From assembly GCA_037176725.1 (NCBI GenBank), contig JAZBRS010000076.1, positions 119,803,001 to 119,867,000 of the forward strand: a stretch of 64,000 nt of DNA, given 5' to 3'. This DNA comes from Posidonia oceanica (Eukaryota; Streptophyta; Magnoliopsida; Alismatales; Posidoniaceae). The notes below the pieces were generated by a model. The model searched no databases. It had not been told where the DNA came from and saw only the letters and a program-made list of their open reading frames with translations. Numbering within the stretch: the stretch's first letter is position 1; each line of letters starts with the position of its first letter. Below, in pieces: positions 11,302-22,862 of the stretch. Both the position numbers and the translations under genes were made by a program.

Positions 11302-13689
11302 GTAAGTCTCCCTTGCCTCTCTTTTGATTCCTGCATTGTCTTTTCTTTTCGTTTTATTTTGTTTTTTTGTGTTTTCTCGCCTTGTCAGAAAATCATAAAA
11401 AGCATAAAATCAACAAAACCTAAAAACATGCATTCCTCTCTGCTTCTTGCATTCATTCCCTCTCATCGGGTTGGCAACCCTAACTACTCGGCGATAGGTC
11501 TGTTAACCTATCACCCTCGGGCTAGCACCCCCAACTACTCGGCGATAAGTCCGTCAACTTATCATTCTGCACATATATGCTACCCTCTGCATATCAATCA
11601 TCTGCACATGTCCATCATTCTCTGCATGCGTTCTTGATCTTCCGCATATACATGTCATCTCTTGCATCTTGAAAAAGACAAAAGCATCAAAAAAATCAAA
11701 AAAGCCAAAAAACTACAAAAAACATGCTTTCCCTTGCTGCTGGTTTCGATTTTATGTTTTTCTAAAAAAGCAAAAACCATAAAAATCACAAAACCCACAA
11801 AGCCAAAAACATGTGTAAAATCTACAAAACACATAAACATTTGTATAATCAGAAACCGGCTTTGGACAAACAAGCAGCGCCTAGAGGATGTCAAGCAGTG
11901 ACAATCTCAGGCAGGACTCACTCGAGTAGTGCCATCTCTTGCATGTGGCTACATAGTGAGACTGAGAGCAGAACAGAGCGACTCGTGGAGCTTAAAAGCT
12001 CCCAAAGCGAAATCCACCTTATCAAGAGAGTCCACCAGACATGGTGAGAACCAAAGTAGAGTAGAGCATAGCTAGAGGCTACAAGCACACATTGCAGAGG
12101 CTGAAGGTGTATGCCGATCAGCCGAACTTTTAATGCCTCACCCGAGATAGCTACCCCAAGTGGGCGAAGTAGAGATCATGTGAGCAAAAGAATATGATAA
12201 CATGATATGCATGCTGAGCACAAAAGAAAAATAAAGAAAGAAGTTGAAGAAAGAAGGCGCTCATGAGAGGAGTGACTCGGACGAGCATCGAAGCCCGCTC
12301 AACTTTCAACTCCAAGTGCCACACTAGCAACTGCACGGGACATATTATCAGGAGGATCTGGCCCCACCCTTCGAACACAGCAGCACGCTCCAATCCCCTG
12401 TGCAGACAACTTTAGCTCCAGGCTAGATGCAACTCCAGTTACTCACGAGGGGAAAAGAAATATCATTCTGTGAGCATCAAAAGCGGTAGTCGGTCCCCGA
12501 GGAATTGAGACGGAGGCTGTAAAGCTACATCCAACGCTTCTGCTACCCACAGACAGCCAAAGGCTATACTCTGCAAAGCTAAGGCCTCATCCCGAACCAA
12601 GAGTGAGAAAGAGAGCCACTGACCACAACTCAGCATGGCGTTGCTCGAGGATCAAGATCTCCTGAGTCAAAAAGTTCAGAAACACCCTTTTGGCACAGTT
12701 GCTTTTGAGTCCAAAGCCACCAAAACATGCATGCTGTAATATATTTTTATCTTCCCTTCTCCCTGTTTTCAAAAATCGGAGCCAAGGACAAGCACTTTTT
12801 GCCTGCCTCGCTCAGAGGCTCTGCGCTTTTCAAATTTTGCCGCCCACCACGTTGGGTAGGTATTTGATGACCGGCATGTCCCTTGTTCGTCACTCCGTCA
12901 CGTAGCATCGCATGCCCACTCTGAGACCATTGCACACCCACTGCGATGGGTTCCCTTTTTCTCTCTGCATCATTCTACATTTCCTTGCATGTGGGCTGGC
13001 AGCCCTAACTGCTCGGCAATAGATATGTTAACCTATCATCGTCGGGCTGATATCCCTAACTATTTGGTGATGGGTCCGTCAACCTATCATTTTGCATCCA
13101 TTCCTTGCATCTCGGTGCTAGGGGCGCTTCGGCTGTCCCTTGGTATCATCCCGATACCAGGGGCATCTTTTTTGCTGCCCTGTGGTATCACCCCCTCATC
13201 TCATTGGGCTGATATCCCTAACTATTCGGCGATAGGTCCGATAACCTATCACCCTTGCATTTGCATTATCCCATTGCATTCCCCACCGGCATTGCACATC
13301 GCACGGTGAACCCTTTCATCCATCTCACTACATCCGGACTGGTAGCCCTAACTACTCGGCTGGCAAACTTGTTAGTTTTGTCTCCACTTTGCATTTTGAT
13401 GCCATGGGCGCTTTGGCTGTCCCATGGTATCGTTCACCGAAACTAGGGGCATCTTTTTTGCTGCCCCATGGTATCCCATTTCCATCTGCATTCGGGCTGA
13501 CATCCCCAACTCTTACGAGAGCGTCTACGGACCTTTGCCACACCTCCGGGTATGGTATTCTCGTTGCATTCGTGGTTAAAAGTCGTCCCACTTGTCACCA
13601 CCTCTCATGCCTGACAGACTCGCTGGCCTGTCAAAGCCTGCGATACCAGGTGCGTCTGGCAGCCCCTTGGTATCATCTCACCCCCATTC
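11302..13689 (+). other. 3' region of element A before the 48-bp array
   Basis: Homologous to 46084-48043 of element B (for example TTGTATAATC.GAAACCG.CTTTGGACAAACAAG near 11842). It starts with GTAAGT, then T- and A-rich runs. Hairpin units with loops CTGTTA or CCGTCA occur at 11493-11512, 11544-11563 and about 13226-13245. A GGTATC-ATCCC-GATACC hairpin lies near 13141-13157, followed by GGGGCATCTTTTTTGCTGCC. No open frame longer than chance and no pol similarity were seen. Confidence 0.55.
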
Positions 13690-14221
13690 GGGCCGATAGC
13701 CCTAACTATATGGTGATGAGTCCGTCAACTCCTCAGCGGGCCGATAGCCCTAACTAATTGGTGATGAGTCCGTCAACTCCTCAGTGGGCCAATAGCCCTA
13801 ACTATTCGGTGATGAGTCTGTCAACTCCTCAACGGGCTGATAGCCCTAACTATCCGGTGATGAGTCCGTCAAGTCCTCAACGGGCTGGTAGCCCTAACTA
13901 TCTGGTGATGAGTCCGTTAACTCCTCAACGGGCCGATAACCCTAACTATCCGGTGATGAGTCTGTCAACCCCTTAGCGGGCCGATAGTCCTAACTATCTG
14001 GTGATGAGTCCATCAACTCCTCAGCGGGCCGATAGCCCTAACTCTCCGGTGATGAGTCCGTTAACTCCTCAGCGGGCCGATAGCCCTAACTATTTGGTGA
14101 TGAGTCCGTCAACTCCTCAGTGGGCTGATAGCCCTAACTATCCGTTGATGAGTTCGCCAACTCCTTAGAGGGCTGATTATCCCTAACTATCCGGCGATAG
14201 GTCTGTCAACTTATCACCCAT
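13690..14221 (+). repeat. 48-bp tandem array, about 10 copies
   Basis: The unit has two half-units: CGATAGCCCTAACTATC.GG and GATGAGTCCGTCAACTCCTC. Each half can fold as a hairpin (GATAG/CTATC, and GATGAGT/ACTCCTC with one mismatch). Starts fall every 48 bp from 13690. The last unit changes to GATAGGT...ACTTATC. Such arrays before the 3' LTR are typical of Tat/Ogre elements. Confidence 0.8.
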
Positions 14222-14516
14222 TCATTATAGTGTAATGGCATTTTGTTGCATGGCATTAGCACTTCATCATCACATGGACATCACGCGCTTAGGATTTGAA
14301 CCCCTGGCTCGCGTATTGCCTAAGGTATCATCCTTTACATTTTTATTTAATTTACATGTTTTCTGATTTTCTTCATCTTTCTGGTTTTCAAAATAGACTA
14401 GGTAGCGACTCCAATGTTTTGTTTTCTTTTCTTTAGCATTCGCATGTTTTCTTACATCTTTTTGCCGTGACCCACGATTCGGCAATCAAGCCATTCAACC
14501 ACATTGTCACAGGAAC
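14222..14516 (+). repeat. Truncated LTR end of element B
   Basis: About 110 bp before B's PBS, TAGGTAGCGACTCCAATG parallels TGGTGGCGACTCTGATTT, which sits 125 bp before the PBS in C. The remaining 5' part of the LTR, including any TG start, is missing, so A's 3' LTR and most of B's 5' LTR have been lost. The exact left limit is unclear. Confidence 0.45.
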
Positions 14517-14534
14517 TGGTGACTCCACTGGGGA
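14517..14534 (+). other. Primer-binding site of element B
   Basis: TGGTGACTCCACTGGGGA, one transition from the canonical TGGCGACTCCACTGGGGA, is followed by ACCAGACTCCAGCTTTC as in A. The LTR end before it (CACAGGAAC) is less clean than in A and C. Confidence 0.7.
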
Positions 14535-15583
14535 TAACCAGACTCCAGCTTTCATTTTTGCTTTTCCGCTTAGTGGCTTTCTTCTATTTGCATGGTTTCT
14601 TGCATGTGTTTGATTTACCTGCTTGCCCTATTATCCATACTTTGATATCTTGCTTTGTGCCATGTTTGTATGCCTATTTTACACTTGCTTGCTATGCCAC
14701 CACATGCACATGCAATGCTATACATGCTTTTGATGTGTTGAGTGTTTTTCTTTTAACAAATCATGTCACAACACTAGCACATGCCATGTAAATGCGTTTT
14801 GGAGTGATGTTTGATGTTTGCATGCCATATTTGGGTGTTTTCTTCCCCTTTTCGCTTTAATCCTAGGGACAATTAGAGACATGATTGCTTCCCCCATGGT
14901 TTAAGAAAATGAAATGGCAAATAAGCATGTACCCTAGGCAAAACTAGAGCCATACATTCACATCTATCCCCTTGGTTAAAAAAATCAAGTTAAAAAACAT
15001 CAAGCTTACTTACATGAATGGACATATAGGTGCATGCATATTCTCTCCCTTGAGTCCACCCATTAGCCTGCGAAGGGCAGTCCCAGTCTCTTGCTCCATG
15101 GCTTTGACATGGGGCGAGTTGGTCGGTCTGTCCCCCCTTGTCCGGGGTCATGTTGGTGTTAGTAGAGGGTACAACCCATGGTTTGGTAAGGTCGAGGCTC
15201 CTAACGCATCACCTATTTCCAACCCTAGCTTCGGCGAGGATTGGAAATGGGCACCTACTTTCTACCCTGAGTCTATAACCCATACCCATGAGCGAGTCCG
15301 GGTAGACAGTCTACACAGGACATGCATTGTGAGAGAGTAGCACATACTAGGACATTCATCTACGTGTATGCCATTCATGCCAGCGTAACAACTTGCTTTG
15401 CGTCCATGATCTAATGCCTTTGTTGTTTTTGCTGGTACTAGTAGGTGCGGATTCTTCTACTAGGAGCTCGAGCATCCCTCCTTCTTGTCTTTGCACTATC
15501 TGTCACCTCCGACAATAGCTCGTCTTAGGTCATGTCCTTCTGCTCTAAGCCGCAGTCCATTTCGCACCCACTCATGGTCCGCT
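14535..15583 (+). other. 5' leader of element B
   Basis: T-rich leader homologous to those of A and C, with the conserved GAGTCCACCC segment at 15052 and the small hairpin CCCCCCTTGTCCGGGG near 15134. TTGCTGGTACTAG before TAGGTGCGG (about 15430) corresponds to the acceptor of A but has a weaker polypyrimidine tract. Confidence 0.5.
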
Positions 15584-17046
15584 ATGGCCAAGCAAACCAG
15601 CGAGCCTTTTTCTTCTTCGGCATCGGAGGAGATCCCGCTTTTGGTCCATCCTTCCCTCACTTTGACTTCGGCTGTCTCTACATCCCCTCTGGCACAGGAG
15701 ACTTCCCAGTCCCTTTATCTAGAACAAGGGTAGACCCAAGTCGGTCTGGAGCTTGTCACCGAGTCAATCGTGGTGATTGCCACTCAAGCTCCAGGGGCAT
15801 CGCCCATTGTTCCTTCCCAAGGCCTTCCCATCTTGGGAATTCAGTCGTCTGCGACTATCTCTATCATAGGGTCTCTTCCTTTTGGCTCTTCTGCTTTCGT
15901 GCCCCCTTTAACGACCATTCCTTTGCATCTCGGCCTGTCGGTCGACGAGTCCCCTGCCTCGCAAGCACAGTATCTGATGGCTTTAGCCTAGAGGCTGTAG
16001 GGCATGGCTTTTGCTCTCAATCCAACCTGGGTCGTCCCTTTCCTTCCGACCCTTGAGGTTCCGGTGCAGCCCACTATAGCCCTGCAGGCTTACCACACTA
16101 CACTTTCGCCCTCACCATCGTCCCAGCTTTTTGCAGCTTCAGCGATATGGACACCTTTTTTGCCTCCTACATTTACACAGCACTATGCACTGCATGCAAC
16201 TCCATCACCTGGTGGCCAGTCCCCTGGATTGGCAGGAGTGCAGCGTCCCCTGAGTCCGTTTCCCAGGACCGTGCCAGTGTAATAGTTGCTGCTCCCACGC
16301 ACTACACCTTACACAGCACAACATCTCTCCTATCCATCTACCATGCAACAGCAGATTCAGATCCCAACATGCATGCCACAGTACTTCTCACCCTTGCACA
16401 GGTATGCTGGCCCTCACGCCGTGACACCAGGTGGCGTGATAGTAGATCCAGAGGAGCACACTCACGTGACCTGTACAACATACGCCATCGCTGCCTCAAC
16501 TGCATAAACATTGCCAGTAGCGACTTCGGATGCCCTCCTCGCCAGGATAGGTGATCTAGAAAGAGCACTTCGTCAACTGCAAGGCACAGACCGCCAGTCC
16601 TACCGGTTCCGGGACCTCTACTACTTCCTAGAGGCCACACTCCCTTCGAAATTTTGCATCCCGGAATTCGAAAAGTACAACGGTTGAGGTTGCCTCATCT
16701 CGCATCTTAGGACGTACTCCGGAGACCTTACTCAGATTTAGGCTGATGACAGGCTCCTGATCTGCCTGTTCTAGAAGAGTTTAATCGGCCTCACGCTCAA
16801 ATGGTTCAATTCCCTTGACATGGCCACAATCTAGACTTGGAAGGACCTCAGTTAGGCATTCATCGAGCAGTATTCCTTCAATTTCGACTTGATCCCCAAG
16901 CACAAGGATCTCGTCGCCATCTGGTAGAGGCTCCACAAGCCATTCAGGGAGTATGTCGGTCGCTGTCGTTCTCTAGCCACCCAGGTTAGAGATAGACCCT
17001 CCGATGAGGAGTCTATCGCAAGGATGATCAAAGGGGCGCAGCCAGC
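15584..17046 (+). pseudogene. gag of element B, 5' part
   Basis: ATGGCCAAG at 15584 aligns with the gag start of C. The capsid region 16560-17046 retains EQYSFNFDLIPK, EYVGRCRSL and DRPSDEES-type motifs but carries many stops, most at positions where C has CAG (for example in ATTTAGGCT, TTCTAGAAG, ATCTAGACT, AGTTAGGCA). This matches C-to-T decay at CHG sites. The gene is cut at 17046 by element C and resumes at 45013. Confidence 0.8.
17042..17046. other. Target-site duplication of C, left copy
   Basis: CCAGC directly before TGTTGACACC. The identical CCAGC follows the 3' LTR at 45008-45012. Confidence 0.95.
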
Positions 17047-18961
17047 TGTTGACACCCCATCTTGGCAGGCTTGGATCCTTGGAGCCCTCCTGATGATTGC
17101 TGGACTCAAACCCAAAACCAAACCCTAATCCTCCTCTTTACCCTTCAAAATCAAGCCAACTTGACCTAAGCCTTTACCCCTCTTCCCAAGCTTAAAACCT
17201 AACCAAAATCCATAGGAAAACCCACCAACACTCACTTAACAAGTCCACCCAAGAACCCAGAAATTTCCAAACCTAGACCATTCCCAAAAATCCTAGAAAA
17301 CCTAGGCAAAACTCCCCTTTTTCTACACCTTGAAACCCCTCCAAAACCTTCTTAGAATCAAACCAAAACTTCAGGACCAACACCTCAAACCCTAGACTGC
17401 CCACTCACCAATTTTCACCCCATTCCAAGACCCTTAAGACCCCCTTTCATCCAAATTATCCTTTTCTCTCTCTGGGATTATCATTTTCTCTCTCCTCTCT
17501 CTCTCCTGATTATCATCTCTCTTTTCATCCCCTTCTTGCTCCCTCTCTGGCCTGGCTGTGGGCCCCCTTTGTACTTCTATCCTTCCTCTATCTTATTCCT
17601 ATTTTTACTTTATTTTTAACACTTTCCCTAATTTTCAAAAAATCCTTTTCCTACAACCTATCTCTTTTCCTTTTATCTCCCTCTTTTTTTCCATTTTTTC
17701 CTCCTTCTCTTTTCCTTTTCCCTCTCTTGCAAAAATCCATGAAAACCCCTAAAAATCTGTAAAACCCCAAAATATAAAAGAAACAAATCAGAACCCTAAG
17801 AAAAACAATTAAAAAACATTAAACAAGCAATTAAAAACCTAAACTTGACCAAATCAAACTAAAAGGAAAACCAAGCATGTAAGCTAAAAAAATGCAAAAC
17901 AAATCTAAAGAAAACACTGAAAAATCAAGGAAAAAACTAAAATAAAACCAAAACCTACCAAAAGTAAAAACCCCATCAAAAGAATTAAAAAACAAAACCT
18001 AAAAAGAAGAATTAAAAAACAAACACTAAAACAAGTAATTAAAGAAGCAAAGAGACTTAACCTAACAAACCTAAGGAAAAAACAACATAAAAACTTAATT
18101 AAAAAAGGGAAAAGAAAAACACACTTAAAAGACTTAAAAACACCCCATCAAACCAGAAAAATCTAATTAAAAACTTCAAGAAAAATCAACAAATAAAAAC
18201 CAAAGCATAATTTAAAAGACTTAAGAAAGAAAAAACCCTAAGAAGACTAAAACTTAAAAACCTGAAAACAACCCTGATTAATACGAGAATAAATCCTAAA
18301 AAATCCTAATCAATATCCTAAGTGTCCAACAAGGGAAACACAATTTTTAAAACAATTTAAAACAAGGTTTAACAAACATTTAATCAAGTGAAAACCAATT
18401 AAAAGCAAAACCAAAACCCTAAAACCCTAATCAAGCCCAAAACACATTAATCAACCCAAAATGGCCATTAAAAAATTTAATTAAAACCCTAATTCACATC
18501 ACAACCTTTCTAGTATTTTTATTTATTTTTAGTTCATTTTTACTAATTTTGTTTCCCCATTCTACCCTCTCTTCTTTCTTACTTCTCTTTTTCTTTCTTT
18601 CCTTTCCTTACTGGGCCCAATCCAGCCCGTTTTTCTTTTTTCTTTTATTTCTTTTTTTTCCTTCGGCCCGCAACAGTCCGGCCCCCCTTCTCCACCCCTT
18701 CTTCCTCCTTCACCTTCTCTGCATTTTTTTTCTTTCTTTCACCGGTTCTCTCCCGCGGCGAGCAACAGCCTTCCCTCCTCCTTTTTCAAATTCAAAGCCC
18801 TCCATCCTTTCATCTACAGCAGCTCGCCGCTCTCTCCTGTCTCAGCACCGATTCCGAGAGGCATTCAATGCCCGTCGTCTCGCCGGCATCTGTCTCTTCT
18901 CAGCTGCAGTGCGACGCCGTTGAATTCAAAAATTCCAGCGCGCGTACCGGCGGCTCCTCCT

Positions 18962-18969
18962 GATATAAG
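18962..18969 (+). promoter_or_regulatory. Candidate TATA box of LTR C
   Basis: GATATAAG lies at the start of the GC-rich zone, followed by CT- and GA-rich leader-like sequence. The same octamer is at 41125-41132 in the 3' LTR and falls in the segment deleted from E. A possible splice donor ACACAG|GTATTTTC (GT at 19915) follows. The CGTNNNACG module of A and D is not seen in this LTR. Confidence 0.3.
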
Positions 18970-20229
18970 CCTCCTCTTCGTTCTTCAATTGAAAAGGGCA
19001 GACCATCAGAAGAGAGCAGACCGGAGAGAGCAGAGAGAAACCAGAATTCCAGCAGCTTTCCTCCACCTGAGCGACCTCCTCTTTCTTCCTCTGTATTCTC
19101 CAATTCCCAGAGAGAAGAGTCCGAGAGAGAGAGCCTGAGGGTGTGCTTTGGCATCCCGGAGAGAGAGCCCAGTTCCAGGGCCTTCCCCCAGCAATCCTTT
19201 CCCCAATTCTTTCCTCTGAATTCAGCAGAACCTTCTCCTTCTTCTCCAGTAAACCAGCCCCCTTCCAAGCCCCAATTGCTCTCCCAGTTAATCCCCCAAG
19301 TTCACCCAGAAACCCAGCAATACCTCCCCACCATTTCCCGACCATTCCACCTCTGAAACCATCCTAAAACACCACCTGTCCACCTGAAACTCAAACTGTA
19401 ACCCAACACCTCCTCTCCTGAAATTACCTTCACCACAGTCCACCGCATCTTCCCAAACCTTCCCCAGATATTCGCCTGAACTCCACTTTCCCGAAGCACC
19501 CAGCCTTCAGCCTTCTCCCCCACCACAGACCGAAACCTTCACCACAAACACCTGCACCTCCCACTGACTAGAAATCCGGCCGACCTGCAAACTCTTCCCA
19601 CTGCCTCCAGAAAACCAATTCAACCACCCAGAATCCTTCCCCAGACCTCCAGCAAGTTCCCCGAAGGCTTCGCTTCGCCGGACGAGCAGCGGACAAGGCC
19701 CCCCACCTCCGGCTGCTCACTGTCAACCCAAAAGACCCAATCTTCCGCTCGAGCTGCAGAAGCATCATCCGATCGTTCGAGGAGCTCCGGAGCTTCGTCC
19801 TGAAGACGCTCGAACCACCGTGAGCCGCCAGCATCCACCGCAGCGACCAGACGACCATCGCCGGCCAGCTCCGACACTGCTGAGGTCGGGAGGACGCTCC
19901 AGACACGGACACAGGTATTTTCTTACCTTCCCCGCTCTCTCTCCTCCTCCTGCTGCTTCCCCGTCGATCAGAGTCAGCTTCCAAGCCTTCCTGCTCCGTC
20001 CTCGACTCGCCGGTCTTCCTGTCTTCTCCGGCGCCGGTCTCCTGTTCTCCGAACGCTCCGGCCAGAAGAACGGCCCCTAGGTGATCTCCGGAGCTCCGCA
20101 CAGACGCCGACAACCTCCTCCGCCGATCAACACCCCCGCAGCCCTCCTGTGCCGGTGGTGGTGAGCGCCGGTGGCTCACTGCTACAGTGCCAGCCACCGC
20201 CGGCCAAACACTGTGCTTTTATTTTTCTG

Positions 20230-21330
20230 TTTGTATAGTTTATGTGTGAATATTGCATATCTGCCTTAAGTTATCTCATTTTTACGTTTTAGTCCTCTCT
20301 TCATTTAATCAGCTTAGTTTTTAATTAAATATCATGCTAAATTGCTCTGAATATCTGTGCTTTTCAGTATTTTCTTTTCAGTCCTTTTACTGTGCTGTGC
20401 TGTTGTATTATTTTGCATTTTAGCCCCTCTGTTTTCGTTTTTTGCACTTAGGTCCTGCAGTAAATCAGTTCATTTAATTGTATATATTTTACCATATGAA
20501 ATTGCATTCTGCATCCCTGCATGTTTTTGATTTTACATATAGGTCCATGCACTGTAGAAACCTAGGTTTTATTTTTTATTTTTTATTTTTGCTTGTTGTA
20601 TTGCATTTTCTTCCCTCTGTTTTCTAGCATTTGCATTTAGGTCCATTTTAAATGGACAGTAACCATTTGCATGCATTTTTGCTTACTGCATTGCATTTTG
20701 GCCCCTGTTTTTTTCAGAAATTACACATCAGTCCTTTATCAGTGTTTTCAGAGCATGTTTACCACACAAAATTGCATATTTGCCCCCTGCATGATTCAAA
20801 AATCACACATAGGTCCTTGCATCTTTTAAAAACCATGTAAAAAGACTGTTTTGCCCCTAAAGCTGCATCTTAGCTCCCATGCTTACAAAACTGCATGTAG
20901 ACCCTCCACTTGCATTCCCAGACTCCCCAGAATCCTGTTTTCTGGAAAATTTGCATTTCAGACCCCAGTTTTTCCAAAATTGCACTCTGATTTCTTTTTG
21001 TTTTTCAAAACTTCTTCCAATGCATACCCTCTTTTCAAATTAGCTTTCTGAGCCCAGTCTTTTGCAAAATAACCCTCTGCCCTCTCCTGTTTTCAAAACC
21101 CTCCTCTGTGGACCCCATCTTTTGTGAAAATTTGCATTTTAGCCCCTTTTCTTTTTCAAAAATGCTTTTGAACTCCTGTCTTTTCCAAGTTTGTTCCCCT
21201 TGTTTCTTTTTGCTTGTGCATGCATTCTGCATTCATTTAGTCTTGCATTTTAGCATCCCTCTGCACACACTAAGCACTTTTAGCTCCTCTTCACTTGGAA
21301 GGACCTTTTGCACACCCCTAGGACCTCCTG
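20230..21330 (+). repeat. GCATTTTAG/AGGTCC degenerate array in LTR C
   Basis: Irregular short units such as TTGCATTTTAGCCCC and GCACTTAGGTCCTGCA recur every 30-60 bp, matching the array at 5350-6530 in A. It is repeated at 42395-43500 in the 3' LTR. Confidence 0.6.
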
Positions 21331-21954
21331 AACACCTAGATATGCTCTTCTCCCCTATTCTGGCCTTCCTGCCTTGAAGTTGCGATATCTTCCAATCCGG
21401 CCGTTGGATCTTCTCAAATAAGCTGCCCAGGCGACCGCAGCAAAGCGCTCTTCAGCATGGACCAAGCGGATCTCAGGTCAGGCTCCCGGATTTCCAGGTA
21501 TGTCCTCCTAAACTCCTGCATTGCATTCATTTGCATGCCATTTGCATAGTTTTCCTCATTTTCGATTTCTGTCTCTTTGAGCATGTAGAATAGGGCCTCC
21601 TCTTCTTGTCTATCAACTCAGATCTCCATTTCGCGTTTCCATGTGTTTTGTGTTGAGTTTTCCCTGGATTTACCACTTAATGTGACTTTCTTCCCCCCTT
21701 TTCCACGATCCGATCGCATCGCGAGCTTTGGGCAGCATGCGAGAAACACCGTGGAGCGGTTTAGTGGGAAACGGTCATAGAGAGGTGGTAATCCCTCCGT
21801 TTGCTCACTCTCCCCTTTGTAGGTCTTCACACCTACCCTGGGTGGTCCTAAACAATGTCTGTTCTTACACACACATTGTCTTGCTCCTCTTTGGCATCTT
21901 TTGATCTCTTCTTTGCATTTAGCATTCGCACAGTTTTCCGAGGTTTTATCTCGC

Positions 21955-22205
21955 AGCTTTTGGCACCGTTTTGCGTGCCCGTTCTCGTTTTGGCACCGTT
22001 TTGCGTGCCTGCTTTGTCTTTCGCGTCGTTTTGCACGCTCGTCCTGTTTTTGGCACAGTTTTGCGTGCCCATCACCGTCTTTTGCACCGATTTACGTGCC
22101 GCCTTGCTTTCTCGCCCATTTTACATGCCGACCATGTCTTTTTGCACCGTTTTGCACGCTTTCTTGTTTTTTGCCTCGTTTTGCGTGCTTTACGCCGTTT
22201 TCTCT
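21955..22205 (+). repeat. 32-bp TTTTGCGTGCC tandem array in LTR C
   Basis: About eight units near 31-32 bp each contain a variant of CACCGTTTTGCGTGCC. The array is present at 44119-44369 in the 3' LTR and, reversed, at about 60140-60410 in E. The period keeps several frames open, which explains the Cys/Phe-rich ORFs there. A has only a faint equivalent. Confidence 0.75.
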
Positions 22206-22275
22206 TGCATGTCGATTGCATTGCATGGTTTTACCGTTGTTTTGCTTTTTTCACTTGCATTTGCATATAGGACTG

Positions 22276-22560
22276 TGATGCTTACTGCCTGGAGTTCTCA
22301 CGAGCCAGGTTTCGCCCGGTTTGGAATACAGACAGCGCGGCTGAGCATTTAGAAAGCACGCTTACTTCCTTGCCCTGCATCTCTCCACTTAGAGCACACC
22401 TTGAGCATTCATTTAGGCATTCATAGGCACATAGGCATTCAATCCTGCATTTCCCTGCGTATGCGAGCGTAAGCCTAGAAAGACCGATTTTCGGGCGTGT
22501 CGGGGGTGCCTAACACCTTCCCCGCACGTAACAGGAGTCCTTGCCCTGTCTTTTGGCCCG
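22276..22560 (+). promoter_or_regulatory. Conserved 3' LTR block of element C
   Basis: It contains CTTACTGCCTGGAGTTCTC and, near 22500, GGGGGTGCCTAACACCTTCC, both shared with A (6925-7270) and E (minus strand, 59820-60080). These are the best conserved LTR sequences between the two families. Confidence 0.55.
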
Positions 22561-22844
22561 CAATGACCATACCGCCCTTATCCTAGGCTAGAGTCATCTC
22601 ATTTGCATGTATTTGCATTTGTTTCCTTTGCATTACTTTGCTTTGCATTTCTTGCTTGGTTTTGCGTGTTAATTCACGCATTTCCCCTGGTTTTCCTTGT
22701 CTCCCGTTAATAGACATGGTGGCGACTCTGATTTGTCTTATCTTTCTCTTTTCTCCTCGATTTCAAGTGTTTTCGAGTCGAGCCTCTTCCTCGGATCCAA
22801 TCGCCGCTAAATAGCGAGCCTGATTCCGATCGGGATCGCTACAG

Positions 22845-22862
22845 TGGCGACTCTGCTGGGGA
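22845..22862 (+). other. Primer-binding site of element C
   Basis: TGGCGACTCTGCTGGGGA, one base after the LTR end, matches the Ogre Arg-tRNA PBS. A PBS-like TGGCGACTCTGATTTG also lies inside the LTR at 22720. Confidence 0.88.

Larger units (their letters stand above)
2253..14221 (+). mobile_element. Element A: pol-less Tat/Ogre-type LTR element
   Basis: The order is LTR (2253-7552), PBS (7554), leader, gag remnant (8845-11301), then a 3' region with hairpin repeats and a 48-bp array. No protease, RT, RNase H or integrase remnant lies between gag and the 3' repeats. No 3' LTR starting TGTAGACACC was found; the right end abuts a fragment of element B's LTR. Element B has the same gag-to-3'-region junction at the same splice-donor-like site, so the lack of pol looks like a family trait rather than a private deletion. 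The right boundary (14221) is an estimate. Confidence 0.65.
17047..22843 (+). repeat. 5' LTR of element C
   Basis: It starts TGTTGACACCCC and ends GGGATCGCTACA. Successive zones are: AT- and A-rich start (to 18540), pyrimidine-rich tract, GC-rich zone with a candidate TATA (18600-20220), GCATTTTAG-type degenerate array (20230-21330), 32-bp TTTTGCGTGCC array (21955-22205) and a conserved 3' block (22276-22560). The ORFs across it are by-products of base composition and repeats. The 3' LTR at 39210-45007 matches throughout. Confidence 0.93.

Noticed and set aside
13690..14190. Hammerhead ribozyme in the 48-bp array (GTGATGAGTCCGT resembles CTGATGAGTCCGT)
   Set aside because: The GAAA core strand and a cleavage triplet in the right order are missing. 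In the 83-bp array of C, CTGATCA and CGAAA occur, but the invariant G of CTGATGA is C and the base before cleavage would be G.
18549..18923. 124-codon Phe/Leu-rich ORF conserved in both LTRs of C
   Set aside because: It is a pyrimidine tract read as Phe/Ser/Leu, and its identity between LTRs is explained by recent insertion.
19568..20197. 209-codon minus-strand ORF in LTR C (and its copy near 41783-42361)
   Set aside because: GC-rich zone with several overlapping frames. The two copies already differ in frame after an indel, and no family is recognised.
21855..22352. Cys/Phe-rich 165-codon ORF in LTR C, repeated in E and the 3' LTR
   Set aside because: It is generated by the 31-32-bp tandem array, which leaves several frames open. 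There is no start context or domain.
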